From Spirulina sp. SIO3F2 (lineage in GTDB: Bacteria > Cyanobacteriota > Cyanobacteriia > Cyanobacteriales > Spirulinaceae): a stretch of 51,951 bases of DNA. The position numbers and the translations under genes were made by a program. Of this stretch, positions 17,001 to 25,967 are shown in pieces. The number at the start of each line of letters is the position of its first letter. The stretch's first letter is position 1. Below the pieces are notes generated by a model that worked only from the letters and a program-made list of their open reading frames with translations, was not told the origin of the DNA and did no database searches. The DNA is taken from contig JAAHHN010000019.1 of the NCBI GenBank assembly GCA_010672165.1, forward strand, positions 1-51,951. The letters are read 5' to 3'.

Positions 17001-17984
17001 ATGGCGACTGTAACTCTCAATGCTCAAGTCCCTGAGCGGGCTGTTTCTACCGATATGGTCAGAACCTACCTCCGTGAAATTGGTCGTGTAGCCATGCTGA
17101 CCCACGAAGAGGAAATTGTGCTGGGTAAACGAGTGCAACAAATGATGGCGTTGCTAGCCCAGAAAGAGCAGCTCATGCAAACGTTGGGAACTGAGCCCAA
17201 TCTAGAACAATGGGCTGAAAGTGCTGAACTCACGATCGCAGAACTTGAAAAAGCGATCGCCCAAGGCAAACGAGCCAAGCGTCAGATGATTGAAGCCAAC
17301 CTGCGCTTGGTGGTTTCGATCGCTAAAAAATACCAAAAGCGCAATATGGAGCTATTGGATTTGCTCCAAGAAGGTGCATTGGGTCTGGAGCGGGGCGTCG
17401 AAAAATTTGATCCCACCAAGGGCTATAAGTTTTCCACCTATGCCTATTGGTGGATTCGCCAGGCCATTACCCGTGCGATCGCGCAGCAGTCCCGCACGGT
17501 GCGGCTACCGATCCATATCACCGAAAAACTCAACAAAATCAAAAAGACCCAACGGGAACTGTCCCAGAAGCTGGGTCGTGTGGCCACTGTTGCGGAGCTT
17601 GCCAAGGCGCTTGACCTAGAACCGGAACAAATTCGAGACTACCTCACCGCGTCCCGTCATCCCCTCTCCTTGGACATGCGCGTGGGAGATAATCAAGACA
17701 CTGAACTCTCAGAGTTACTCGAAGACGATGGTGTTTCCCCTGAGCACTACACCACCCAAGAATCCCTGCGTCAGGATATCTATAACCTCATTGCGGAGTT
17801 GACCCCCCAGCAGCGTCGGGTGATTTCTTTGCGCTTTGGCCTCGAAGATGCGATTCCTCTATCGCTCTCTAAGATTGGTCAGCGCCTGAGCCTTAGCCGG
17901 GAGCGAGTGCGTCAGCTTGAACAGCAGGCTCTCAATCAACTACGGAAGCGGCGATCGCGGGTTCAGGAATATGTGGCCAGTTAG
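17001..17984 (+). CDS. Group 2 sigma-70 family RNA polymerase sigma factor
   Basis: This is an RpoD-like but non-essential type sigma factor of the kind cyanobacteria use for light, stress and nutrient responses. Region 1.2 is DMVRTYLREIGRVAMLTHEE; region 2 includes ANLRLVVSIAKKYQ, LLQEGALGLERGVEKFDP and the DNA-melting and -10 helix FSTYAYWWIRQAITRAI; region 3 follows RLPIHITEKLNK; region 4 ends with LSRERVRQLEQQALNQLRKR. At 327 residues it lacks the long region 1.1 of the principal sigma factor. The exact subgroup (SigB, C, D or E) cannot be fixed by eye. The start is an ATG after AAAATATA with no strong ribosome site. Confidence 0.93.
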   Translation: MATVTLNAQVPERAVSTDMVRTYLREIGRVAMLTHEEEIVLGKRVQQMMALLAQKEQLMQTLGTEPNLEQWAESAELTIAELEKAIAQGKRAKRQMIEANLRLVVSIAKKYQKRNMELLDLLQEGALGLERGVEKFDPTKGYKFSTYAYWWIRQAITRAIAQQSRTVRLPIHITEKLNKIKKTQRELSQKLGRVATVAELAKALDLEPEQIRDYLTASRHPLSLDMRVGDNQDTELSELLEDDGVSPEHYTTQESLRQDIYNLIAELTPQQRRVISLRFGLEDAIPLSLSKIGQRLSLSRERVRQLEQQALNQLRKRRSRVQEYVAS

Positions 17985-18036
17985 GGCGCGTCGTTATTCG
18001 CTCCTAGCTGCAACTGAAATTGTTGGTTTGTGTCTG

Positions 18037-18062
18037 GCGCTCGCAATGCTGATTGCGGGCGC
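18037..18062 (+). terminator. Probable terminator of the sigma factor gene
   Basis: GCGCTCGCAAT (18037-18047) pairs with ATTGCGGGCGC (18052-18062) around GCTG, with one G-T pair, and is followed by the T-rich stretch TTTATCCCTTCTTTATT. It lies about 50 bp after the stop codon. Confidence 0.6.
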
Positions 18063-18197
18063 TTTATCCCTTCTTTATTCTCTCCCCATAGTAATAAACC
18101 CGAATTATTCATGAGGTGGGCAAGGTGCAGATATCCCTTTGAGAGGCTACGCCCACTGACCACCCACGCTACGGTTGGCCTTAGACAATTCTTGATT

Positions 18198-18224
18198 CCT
18201 GCATTCTCAGTTCTGAGATGCAGG
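18198..18224 (-). terminator. Hairpin at the 3' end of the DUF928 gene
   Basis: CCTGCATTCTCAG and CTGAGATGCAGG pair with a one-base bulge. The stop codon of the leftward gene (18207-18209) is inside the stem. On the minus strand it precedes AATCAAGAATTG, which is only weakly U-rich. Confidence 0.45.
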
Positions 18225-19154
18225 CTCAAACCCTGCCTCAACTAAATTTAGAGATAGTGCTCTATCATCAGCGCGATAGATCACAATGGGAAGATCCGTA
18301 AACATCTCCCAACCCACGGAACCGAGTAAATCCTGCCAATTCGTCTCAGCCTGTGGATCTTGCGGACGCGCCAACCGTTGGTGCGCAATGCCGGTGAGTG
18401 CCTCATGCCAAATTCCTGCCCCTGCAAACCGCTCCACCTGCTCCGGTGTGGCATCACTGACTTGCTGGGCGATCGGATCATCAGGATGCAATCGTTCTAC
18501 CCAGCCGGAGGCCACGATACCATCGGAAAGATCATGATTAATTTCCCCTGGCGCACGGCAGAACAATACTACTGACCAGCGGTAGAGTTGTTGATGATCC
18601 AAGGCTTCGAGGTGTTCAGGTGGGAGTTGGTAGCCGATCACCGCTGGCCGCTCCGGAATCGGTTCCGGAATCGTCAGTCGAGTGTAATGCACAATTGTCT
18701 CCCGCTCCAACGTGTCATCGGTGGGCTTAGCAAGGGCAAACTCTAGATACCCGGCGCTCACCTGAGGCATATACCAAAAGAACGTGGGGTGTCCAGAAAC
18801 GGTCAAGGGCAACACTCGACCCGGATTGAGGGCCACCGGAAACGGTTCAGCCGTCTGGCGCAAACAGTCATAGCCTTGGCGAGTTTCGGGGGGCAGGGCC
18901 GTCCGTCGCGTCTCAATGGCGGGGGGATTATCTGGACGCAACTCTGGAGGAATGGTAAGGTCGTAGCCGCGCCAAAGCTCGGTAGGAGGTGGACTGATTT
19001 CTTGTCCAGGGACTTCTGGGGCAGTGGGACGGGCTTTGGGCGGAGGTGGTTTAGCAATTGCGGGCGTTAGACTCGTCGTTGCCCAGGTGAGTAACAATAA
19101 GCCCAGCGGTAGCCCCAACTGGGAGCGGTTTAATCTAGTTTTGAGCATCATCAT
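18207..19154 (-). CDS. DUF928 family exported protein
   Basis: A signal peptide (LGLPLGLLLLTWATTSLTPAIA) precedes a proline-rich linker (KPPPPKARPTAPEVPG) and a DUF928 domain, found almost only in cyanobacteria. Domain landmarks are FFWYMPQVSAGYLEFAL, the beta segment around IGYQLPPEHLEAL, YRWSVVLFCRAPGE and ASGWVERL, followed by the helical C-terminal part with GIWHEALTGIA and the DLLGSVGWEM end. Some members are encoded next to CHASE2-domain proteins, but not here. Function is unknown; location is probably periplasmic. Three ATG codons in a row (19148-19154) offer the start, and the first was chosen. Confidence 0.88.
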   Translation of the reverse strand: MMMLKTRLNRSQLGLPLGLLLLTWATTSLTPAIAKPPPPKARPTAPEVPGQEISPPPTELWRGYDLTIPPELRPDNPPAIETRRTALPPETRQGYDCLRQTAEPFPVALNPGRVLPLTVSGHPTFFWYMPQVSAGYLEFALAKPTDDTLERETIVHYTRLTIPEPIPERPAVIGYQLPPEHLEALDHQQLYRWSVVLFCRAPGEINHDLSDGIVASGWVERLHPDDPIAQQVSDATPEQVERFAGAGIWHEALTGIAHQRLARPQDPQAETNWQDLLGSVGWEMFTDLPIVIYRADDRALSLNLVEAGFEPASQN

Positions 19155-19240
19155 CAATCGTTTAGTCGATTTTGTTTTGGATTTTGGTTGTCACCCCGCT
19201 CGTTCTAAAATGCGCAATACAGCTGCTGCCTGTTTCTATT

Positions 19241-20317
19241 ATGTCTGCTTTGTCTTCTACTCAACTGGAAAATAATCAACTGGCTCCTTGGCGATCGCCC
19301 CTCCAGATTGGCACTGTTACCCTCCAAAGTCGGGTGTTGCAGTCACCACTTTCAGGAGTGACAGATATGGTGTTTCGGCGGTTGGTGCGGCAATATGCCC
19401 CCACCTCTATGCTCTACACCGAAATGGTGAGCGCATCAGAAATTCATCACTTACGAAAGTTGCCCCAGTTGATGGCGATCGCCCCGGATGAGCAGCCAAT
19501 CAGCATTCAGCTCTTTGACTGTCGCCCGGATTTTATGGGGGAAGCGGCTCGCAAAGCTGTGGGGGAAGGAGCGCAAACCATTGATATTAATATGGGCTGC
19601 CCGGTGAATAAAATTACCCGGCGAGGGGGCGGTTCTTCCCTGTTGCGTCAGCCTGAGGTGGCGGTGGCGATCCTTAAAGCGGTCAAGGCGGCGGTGGCTG
19701 TGCCCGTGACGGTGAAAACGCGTCTGGGCTGGAATGATGATGAGATCACGATCCTCGATTTTGCCCAACGCCTCGAAGCCGCTGGCGTGGCAATGCTCAC
19801 AATTCATGGCCGCACGCGCCAGCAGGGTTACACAGGCGCGGCTCGTTGGGACTGGATCAGGCAAGTTAAAGCAGCAGTGAACATCCCAGTGATCGCCAAT
19901 GGCGATATTGTTTCGGTGGAGTCAGCGGTGCAATGTTTGCAACAAACCGGGGCGGATGGGGTGATGTGTTCCCGAGGCACATTGGGCTTTCCGTTTTTGG
20001 TGGGGCGAATTGATCATTACCTAAAAACGGGGGAGCTGTTGCCGGAACCGAGCGCGATCGAACGGTTGCGCTGCGCCCAAGACCATTTGCGGGGGTTATG
20101 GGAGTATAAGGGCCAGCGGGGTTTATATCAGTCGCGCAAGCATATGGCGTGGTATTGCAAGGGCTTTCCAGGGGCGAGTGAGTTCCGCGATCGCTTGGCT
20201 CAGCTCGATAGTTTGGAGTTGGGTTTGGGGATTTTAGAAGAGGCGATCGGGGTGGCAGGGCAAGCAGCGGTGTCGACATGGGCTTTTGAGACTGTCAACA
20301 AGCCAAGACTAACTTAA
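19241..20317 (+). CDS. tRNA-dihydrouridine synthase
   Basis: A flavin enzyme of the Dus family that reduces uridine to dihydrouridine in tRNA D-loops. The TIM-barrel landmarks are VLQSPLSGVTDMVFRRL, TEMVSA, QLFDCRPDFM, DINMGCPVNKITRRGGGS with the catalytic Cys, KTRLGWND, LTIHGRTRQQGY and NGDIVS. The layout is that of bacterial DusB-type enzymes, but the subtype is not certain. The ATG at 19241 gives the conserved length; an upstream ATG at 19172 would add 23 residues and overlap the divergent promoter region. Confidence 0.93.
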   Translation: MSALSSTQLENNQLAPWRSPLQIGTVTLQSRVLQSPLSGVTDMVFRRLVRQYAPTSMLYTEMVSASEIHHLRKLPQLMAIAPDEQPISIQLFDCRPDFMGEAARKAVGEGAQTIDINMGCPVNKITRRGGGSSLLRQPEVAVAILKAVKAAVAVPVTVKTRLGWNDDEITILDFAQRLEAAGVAMLTIHGRTRQQGYTGAARWDWIRQVKAAVNIPVIANGDIVSVESAVQCLQQTGADGVMCSRGTLGFPFLVGRIDHYLKTGELLPEPSAIERLRCAQDHLRGLWEYKGQRGLYQSRKHMAWYCKGFPGASEFRDRLAQLDSLELGLGILEEAIGVAGQAAVSTWAFETVNKPRLT

Positions 20318-20365
20318 TAAGGCGTTGCTGATTTTGAAGATGAATCTTGCGCTACCCTCACCCAA

Positions 20366-20418
20366 CCCTCTCCCACTGGGAGAGGGCTTCTTGCTCCCTT
20401 CTCCCACTGGGAGAAGGG
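20366..20418. repeat. Two adjacent perfect hairpins of a REP-like repeat
   Basis: CCCTCTCCC-act-GGGAGAGGG (20366-20386) and CCCTTCTCCC-act-GGGAGAAGGG (20396-20418) are near copies of one unit placed head to tail. A further GGGGTCA/TGACCCC inverted repeat lies at 20529-20553. This type of C/G-rich palindrome is widespread in bacterial intergenic DNA and may end the dihydrouridine synthase transcript. Confidence 0.6.
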
Positions 20419-20587
20419 CTGGGGAAGAGGGCGGTTTCCTCCCGCAATTATGCAATGCCACTTAATAGATATGGAATTGCCCAGAATGAAGCAGGGACAA
20501 TCCCAAGGGGATTGCCCCAAACCCAGTCGGGGTCAGCACGGGGGCGTGACCCCTATGGAAAATGCTCGGTTTCAAAACGGCTCAGGC

Positions 20588-21859
20588 TTACTTCCCCTCT
20601 TTCACGCAATTAAACATCCGCAACGTCGCCGCCGCCGCATAGTTGCGTTGAGCCGAACTGTTGGGCGCAAAGCGGGTTCCCTGCTCATTCACCGGACTCG
20701 CCACACCACAATAAGCCGACATCCGTCCAATCAGATCCTTCGCCCAATGGGTTGAAGTATCCGAGAAGTTAAATGTCGCCTGGGTTGTGCTGAGAGTCGT
20801 GGACTGATTCTGCTGGGCCTTGGCATATTGGGCAGCTTTCTCCATTACCACCATCAACTCAGCGCGAGTCACAGGCTGTGAGGGCTTAAAGGTGCCATCG
20901 GGATAGCCCGTCACAATATTGTTGGCCTTCGCCCATTGAATCTTGCTGGCACTCCAACGATTTGCCGCCACATCCGGGAAAGGCGCAGCTGAAACTTGGG
21001 GGGCATTGGGATTAACGTTAGGCAACGCGCCCATTGCATCCAACACCATCGAAACCAACTGCTCACGGGTCAGCGTCGCTAAGGGACGGAAGGTGTTGTC
21101 TTCAGGGAACCCAGAAATAAAGCCCACACCAACAGCTGCCTCAATTTCTGTACGGTAGATATCGTTGGAGATATCCCGGAACGTGCTCGTTGTCGGTGGG
21201 GTGGGAGTGGGGCTAGGCGTGGGACTGGGGGTAGGACTCGGCGTGGGACTCGGACTGGGGGTGGGTGTAGCGTTCGGGTCAGGTGCAGGCGGTGTGGTGA
21301 GGTTCCCATCATTGGTAAAATACATATGCCCCAGTGTTTTGCCTTGGTAGTTGCGACGGGTCAATCGCCAACCTTCAACCAAGTTGAGCTTGAGCGGGGT
21401 ATCGGCAACGCCCCCCCCTGTGCGGGCAATCAAAATTTCTTGGAGACCGGGGCGGCTACCAATGCGAGGGGTTCCCACCAACAGCACTTCGCCATTGCGG
21501 ACGAGCGTGCGCAACAGATATTCCAAGGCAAAGTCTTCACCGTTAATTCGGATGGAATAGCCATTGCTATCAGCGTAGCGTTTGCAATGGCCAGAAAAGT
21601 CAAAGGTTGTCCAGAGCGGGTTAAGAATCGTGGGGTTGACGCCGCTCTCAGCCCAGCATTGCTGTTTGCCAGGGATTTGCTCCATAATCAGCAGACTGTA
21701 CTGATTACCACCAAAAGGGGAGGCGACGACTGCAAAGGCGTTGGGGTCTGCGACTTCTTCTTGGTTAAAGAGGCTGGCTTGAGCCACTTTAACGCCGAGG
21801 GTTGCAGCGACGGTTAGGGTGGCGATCGCCGTCAGTCTGAGGGGGGATGCAAATTTCAT
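20588..21859 (-). CDS. DUF3747 domain protein with three SLH modules
   Basis: After a signal peptide (TAIATLTVAATLGVKVAQAS) a DUF3747 domain spans about residues 30-200 (QCWAESG, FDFSGHCKRYADSNGYSIR, LLVGTPRIG, NYQGKTLGHMYFTN). A Pro-Ser-Thr linker of repeated PTPSPTPS units (about residues 208-243) leads to three S-layer homology modules: FRDISNDIYRTEIEAAV with GFPEDNTFRPLATLTREQ, FPDVAANRWSASKIQWA with GYPDGTFKPSQPVTRAEL, and the more divergent FSDTSTHWAKDLIGRM. It is probably a surface or cell-wall protein anchored through SLH modules to peptidoglycan polymers. Its function is unknown. Confidence 0.9.
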   Translation of the reverse strand: MKFASPLRLTAIATLTVAATLGVKVAQASLFNQEEVADPNAFAVVASPFGGNQYSLLIMEQIPGKQQCWAESGVNPTILNPLWTTFDFSGHCKRYADSNGYSIRINGEDFALEYLLRTLVRNGEVLLVGTPRIGSRPGLQEILIARTGGGVADTPLKLNLVEGWRLTRRNYQGKTLGHMYFTNDGNLTTPPAPDPNATPTPSPSPTPSPTPSPTPSPTPTPPTTSTFRDISNDIYRTEIEAAVGVGFISGFPEDNTFRPLATLTREQLVSMVLDAMGALPNVNPNAPQVSAAPFPDVAANRWSASKIQWAKANNIVTGYPDGTFKPSQPVTRAELMVVMEKAAQYAKAQQNQSTTLSTTQATFNFSDTSTHWAKDLIGRMSAYCGVASPVNEQGTRFAPNSSAQRNYAAAATLRMFNCVKEGK

Positions 21860-22001
21860 GTGTGAGGTCTCCTAAATCTTGTGCCATCACCAGCATGGCA
21901 ATTGTCCTACAATTCGCTGGGACAAGAGAGTAGAGTTTATGAAATTCAAAGAGTTCCCCTTGGCCTGACACATTTCAATCTGTACACCTACTGCTCAAAC
22001 T

Positions 22002-22033
22002 AAAGAAGCCCCTTAGTAAGGTGAGGCTTCTTT
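22002..22033 (-). terminator. Probable terminator of the HD-domain gene
   Basis: AAAGAAGCC (22002-22010) and GGCTTCTTT (22025-22033) are perfectly complementary, with an inner CCTTAGTAAGG fold. It lies 40 bp past the stop codon of the leftward gene at 22073. Confidence 0.6.
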
Positions 22034-22072
22034 GTTAATGCAGAGACAATTTCTGCTCGATCAAGAGAACAC

Positions 22073-23494
22073 TTATACCGGAGCAGGGGTTTGCATCAAA
22101 GCAGCCTTGCGTGTGTCAAAGAGCTTAGAAAGGCTCTCAGTAATAATGTCCACAACCTTGCTGTCACAGGCTGTTAAAAAGGCCTCACCATCTAGTTCAT
22201 CCTTAAAGAAGGCTTTTGAGGGGCCGAGCAACTCACGAATATGATCGAACCCCATAATTTTCACCATCATGGTGCTCAAGGGTGAATTCTTGATGTCATA
22301 GGGGGAATCGCTAAAGCGACCTTTTTCAAGCAGCTCCAGAACCTCACGTTCTAAAGGCAGTTCGAAAGAAACCTGCTGGGGCATCTCAGGCAGGAAATCT
22401 TCGAGCTTTTCAATCTGCAAGCCCATTGGATTCATCTCGCCCATGATTGTAGACAGGGGAATATCACGACCAAACCGACGGGATAGCGCTTCTAAAACCG
22501 CCATTGTCAAGAGCTTTGTCCCTAAATAGAGCCGAGCAATCTCGATATTGCGACCGGCGCGGGTCAGCAAATTATCATAGAAAGCTTGCTTGGGCTCCTG
22601 TTTGAATTCTTGAAAGACTAATTCTGGGGTTAAGAAATGCATAAACCCCTCCATCTTTTGGAGCGCGATCCGATATTCATTGACCGTATAGGAGCTGGGA
22701 TTTTCAAGATTATGATTGGTCTCAGGGAGCAAACTCCAGGTATTGTCCAGAAAGCGGGCTGAACTGGGATTCGCAAAACTGCCAACATCCCGGTTGGCCA
22801 TTCGCACAGCGCGTTGTACAGAACGCACTAACTCCTCCTCCTCAATCCCTAAATTACGCTCAGTGTTAATCGCCGCGATCCGATTGTAGAGATGTTCAGC
22901 GGGTGTTAAGCCTTCTTTGACTGGACGAAAGGGAATTGTTGCCTCAATACAAGCCACTATCTTCAAGATCAAACTCTCAGACAAAAAAGGTTCAAGCACT
23001 TTGGCACAAACAAGCGCACTCAAAAATTCGTTTTGACCCGCAAAGGGTGAGAGCTGCTGCCCTGGTGTAAAGGCAAACGCCTGCCTAACCAGTTCGAAGA
23101 AGGGATCATCCGGCAGGTCGTCACCTTCCCGGATATACAAATGATCTCGACGTTCCCGCACAAAGGGCGCAATATAAAACGTCAAGTTAAAATTCACACT
23201 CTGGTCAACCTGGACATAGACCAGGTCATGGAACAGTGCTGCCAACACTTCGATCGCGTTAGCAGAGCCGCCTACCTCAAAAATATGATCGGGGGTATGG
23301 AAATACCGCCATTTCCCGGTCATCGTCTGAACGATTAACTCTGCAATTTTGGAGAGGTCTGTATCGCTAATATTTACTTCAAGCTGGCGGGTTGCCCACT
23401 GAAGTTTATCGAGACAGAGCTGGTGATCATGATCAAAAGTCATTACTGAGTTTTGGGTTGCACCTTCACTTGACTTAACTGTTATTGTAGCCAC
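22073..23494 (-). CDS. HD-like predicted metal-dependent phosphohydrolase
   Basis: The N-terminal region has the His/Asp layout of the HD superfamily: YFHTPDHIFEVGG, then LAALFHDLVYVQVD with the HD pair. Conserved helical segments follow (EYRIALQKMEGFM, RNIEIARLYLGTKLLTMAV). Similar proteins of this length appear in cyanobacteria without a defined function; nucleotide or cyclic-nucleotide hydrolysis is possible. Only the first His and HD motifs are clear; the remaining metal ligands cannot be placed. A GTG at 23494 starts the frame; an ATG at 23443 is a reasonable alternative that keeps the HD region intact. Confidence 0.65.
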   Translation of the reverse strand: MATITVKSSEGATQNSVMTFDHDHQLCLDKLQWATRQLEVNISDTDLSKIAELIVQTMTGKWRYFHTPDHIFEVGGSANAIEVLAALFHDLVYVQVDQSVNFNLTFYIAPFVRERRDHLYIREGDDLPDDPFFELVRQAFAFTPGQQLSPFAGQNEFLSALVCAKVLEPFLSESLILKIVACIEATIPFRPVKEGLTPAEHLYNRIAAINTERNLGIEEEELVRSVQRAVRMANRDVGSFANPSSARFLDNTWSLLPETNHNLENPSSYTVNEYRIALQKMEGFMHFLTPELVFQEFKQEPKQAFYDNLLTRAGRNIEIARLYLGTKLLTMAVLEALSRRFGRDIPLSTIMGEMNPMGLQIEKLEDFLPEMPQQVSFELPLEREVLELLEKGRFSDSPYDIKNSPLSTMMVKIMGFDHIRELLGPSKAFFKDELDGEAFLTACDSKVVDIITESLSKLFDTRKAALMQTPAPV

Positions 23495-23779
23495 CTTATG
23501 GGCAAGGGGCAGTTATTTTTCTACAGGCAATGCAACGTATCTTGGGCATTCGTTAGCAGCTTACCTAATCTCACCCACTACACGAGCAATTTCATACTCA
23601 TCTTTTTATGATTGCTGTAGATGCAGGTAATTTAAGACCAAATAGACTCCTTATTTGGGTTACTCGACTTCCTGATTATAAATGTGCTGAACAAGCCTCC
23701 AGGTTATAAAGATGCGCCAGTAGCATCTGCATCTGATGCGTTACAGTTTACCACTGCGCTCATTATCAAGTTCGCAAAA

Positions 23780-23852
23780 TGGAGATAAGGAGACTCGAAC
23801 TCCTGACATCCTGCTTGCAAAGCAGGCGCTCTACCAACTGAGCTATACCCCC
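23780..23852 (-). tRNA. tRNA-Ala (anticodon UGC)
   Basis: The minus strand folds as a complete 73-nt tRNA: acceptor GGGGGTA with TATCTCC and discriminator A, D-arm GCTCAGTTGGTAGAGC, anticodon stem-loop CTGCTTTGCAAGCAG with TGC, and T-arm AGGAGTTCGAGTCTCCT. The G3-U70 wobble is the alanine identity element. CCA is not encoded. It stands alone, not in an rRNA operon. Confidence 0.97.
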
Positions 23853-23976
23853 ATACATTTTGTGGCTCTGTTTTTGAGTCACTTTTTCCATTATACAGAT
23901 TACAATGGCGTTGTCTAGTCCCTTTTCAAAAAAACGGTGCTGAGGGAGTAGTGATGTTGGAGAGCGATACATACAA

Positions 23977-24789
23977 ATGAATTACGTAGTTGCGACTTTC
24001 TATAAATTTGTGGCGCTGCCGGATTGTGCTCAGAAGCAGGCCGAACTCCTTGAGCAAAGCCAATATTGGTCAGTGCGGGGGACAGTGTTGCTCGCCACTG
24101 AAGGGATTAATGGCACGATCGCGGGCCGCCCTGAAGCGATTGAACAAGTTCTTACGGATCTCCATAGCGATCGCCGCTTTGCCGACCTCACCGTCAAAAC
24201 TTCCACCGCTGCGGACTGGCCGTTCCGTGAACTCAAGATCAAAATCAAGCCCGAAATCGTCACCTTTGGTCAACCAGACATTAGCCCCAGTGACCAAGTG
24301 GGAACCTATGTTGCGCCCCAAGATTGGAACGAATTGATCCAAGATCCAGAGGTCACGGTGGTTGATACGCGCAATACCTATGAAGTGGCGATCGGCACAT
24401 TTCAAGGAGCACAGAATCCCCAAACTGATTCCTTTCGGGATTTTCCGGACTATGTTCATGGCCACCTTGATCCCCAAACCCATCGCAAGGTAGCCATGTT
24501 CTGCACTGGCGGTATTCGCTGTGAAAAGGCGACGGCTTATCTACTCCAGCAAGGCTTTGAGGCGGTTTATCATCTCCAGGGGGGCATTCTGAAATACTTA
24601 GAAGATGTGCCCACTGAAGACAGCCTTTGGCAAGGGGAATGCTTTGTTTTCGACGATCGCGTAGCCCTCCGCTCTGGTTTAGAACTCGGCAGCCATCACC
24701 TTTGTAGCAATTGTGGGTATCCGATCGCCCATGACGCCACGGTTTGCCCCGATTGCCATGCACCTCAAAGCACTCACTGCGCCCAATAG
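23977..24789 (+). CDS. trhO: tRNA uridine-34 hydroxylase, rhodanese family
   Basis: TrhO (YceA) hydroxylates uridine 34 of certain tRNAs using oxygen. The N-terminal acylphosphatase-like domain (GTVLLATEGINGTIAGR) is followed by a rhodanese domain with VVDTRNTYE and the active-site loop FCTGGIRCEKA (Cys176 and Cys182). The C-terminus has a probable zinc site made of CSNCG and CPDCH. Length 270 is typical of the short form. It ends in a 16-bp overlap with the convergent potassium-channel gene. Confidence 0.95.
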   Translation: MNYVVATFYKFVALPDCAQKQAELLEQSQYWSVRGTVLLATEGINGTIAGRPEAIEQVLTDLHSDRRFADLTVKTSTAADWPFRELKIKIKPEIVTFGQPDISPSDQVGTYVAPQDWNELIQDPEVTVVDTRNTYEVAIGTFQGAQNPQTDSFRDFPDYVHGHLDPQTHRKVAMFCTGGIRCEKATAYLLQQGFEAVYHLQGGILKYLEDVPTEDSLWQGECFVFDDRVALRSGLELGSHHLCSNCGYPIAHDATVCPDCHAPQSTHCAQ

Positions 24790-25817
24790 GGTCGCAGAAT
24801 ACCCAATTCATGACCTAACTGCCGCAGTTGCTCGGCTGTGCCCATACAGATAATCAGATCTCCTGCATGGAGATAGGTATCTCCTGTCGGGCCGCCAATC
24901 AAGGTGCCATCCTCTCGCCGGATCGCCAGAACCAACGCCCCGGTTTGCATTCGCAGTTGGGTCTCGCGCAGGGTTTGACCCACATAGGGGCAAAGATCAA
25001 CCTCGATCAGAAACTCATCTAAATAAAAGGAGCGATTGGTGCCGGTAATGATGCCATCGACAAAATCCATCACCCGAGGGCGTAGCGCAGCAGCAGCCAA
25101 GCGACGTCCCCCGGTCACATAGGGCGAAACTACCGCATCAGCCCCCACACGCTTGAGTTTCGTCACCGCTTCTTCGTTATTGGCGCGGGCGATCGCTCGC
25201 ACCTGTGGATTAAGCGTCTTCGCCGAGAGTACCGTATACAAGTTATCCGCATCGGACTCTAGCGCTGAAATCAAGCAAACGGCCCGTTCAATCCCTGCCA
25301 AGATCAGATATTCATCCAGCGTGGCATCTCCTTGCAGCGTCGTAAATCCATGTTCTTTCGCCTCAATCACCGCTTCTGGGTTATTATCCACAATCACAAA
25401 CGGAATCTTTTCAGCAGCAAACTCCAGGGCAATCTGATGGCCAGTGCGGCCGTAGCCACAGAGAATGTAATGGTGATTGAGTTGATCGATCACGCGGCGA
25501 CGTTGACGGTTGCGGATTCCTTCTTGAAAATACCCCTGGATAATCGCCTCCGTAAAGCGGTTCACAATGTAGCCAATATTGATCACCCCCATAAAGATCA
25601 GTGCACTGGTAAACAACCGTGACTTTGCCCCCAGTGGTTTCACTTCCGAAAACCCCACTGTCGAGAGGGTAATGATGGTCATATAGGCTGAATCCGTTAA
25701 CGACCAGCCTTCAGCCAACATGTACCAGAGGGTTCCCAAAACAAAAATGCCCCCCAAGCCGCCGATCCCCAACAGGAGTTGTTTGCGCAGGCGCTGATAG
25801 GTTTGGCTCATATTCAT
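24774..25817 (-). CDS. Two-helix potassium channel with RCK (TrkA-N/TrkA-C) domains
   Basis: Residues 13-35 and 65-90 form two membrane helices around a pore loop with the filter TVGFSEV (53-59). A complete RCK module follows: Rossmann motif ILCGYGRTGHQIA, FVIVDNNP and LQGDAT, then a C-terminal TrkA-C domain ending in HAGDLIICMGT. The layout is that of MthK-like ligand-gated potassium channels. The filter has Phe-Ser in place of Tyr-Gly, a variant seen in other prokaryotic channels. It acts in the cytoplasmic or thylakoid membrane; gating ligand unknown. The start is one of two close ATG codons (25817 or 25811). Confidence 0.9.
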   Translation of the reverse strand: MNMSQTYQRLRKQLLLGIGGLGGIFVLGTLWYMLAEGWSLTDSAYMTIITLSTVGFSEVKPLGAKSRLFTSALIFMGVINIGYIVNRFTEAIIQGYFQEGIRNRQRRRVIDQLNHHYILCGYGRTGHQIALEFAAEKIPFVIVDNNPEAVIEAKEHGFTTLQGDATLDEYLILAGIERAVCLISALESDADNLYTVLSAKTLNPQVRAIARANNEEAVTKLKRVGADAVVSPYVTGGRRLAAAALRPRVMDFVDGIITGTNRSFYLDEFLIEVDLCPYVGQTLRETQLRMQTGALVLAIRREDGTLIGGPTGDTYLHAGDLIICMGTAEQLRQLGHELGILRPYWAQ

Positions 25818-25967
25818 CCCCTGTTTACTGGAGTTTCGACTACCATTGATTTTTAATCGGACTGACGCAATTGAACCGATCGGGGTGAGAAGTCATCAGA
25901 ATCTAAACCGTTTAAGCGTGTCAATCCTCCAGATTTTATTCTTTTTCCCTTTGTCAGGAGTTTTCCT

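Noticed and set aside
20346-20430. Possible CRISPR repeats
   Set aside because: Only two palindromic units with an unequal short gap; no regular spacers and no cas genes in the window.
21165-21350. Plus-strand frame coding for repeated VGLG units
   Set aside because: It is the reverse strand of the Pro-Ser-Thr linker of the DUF3747-SLH protein.
23766-23972. 68-residue minus-strand frame over the tRNA
   Set aside because: It is the translation of tRNA-Ala and its flank, a common false gene.
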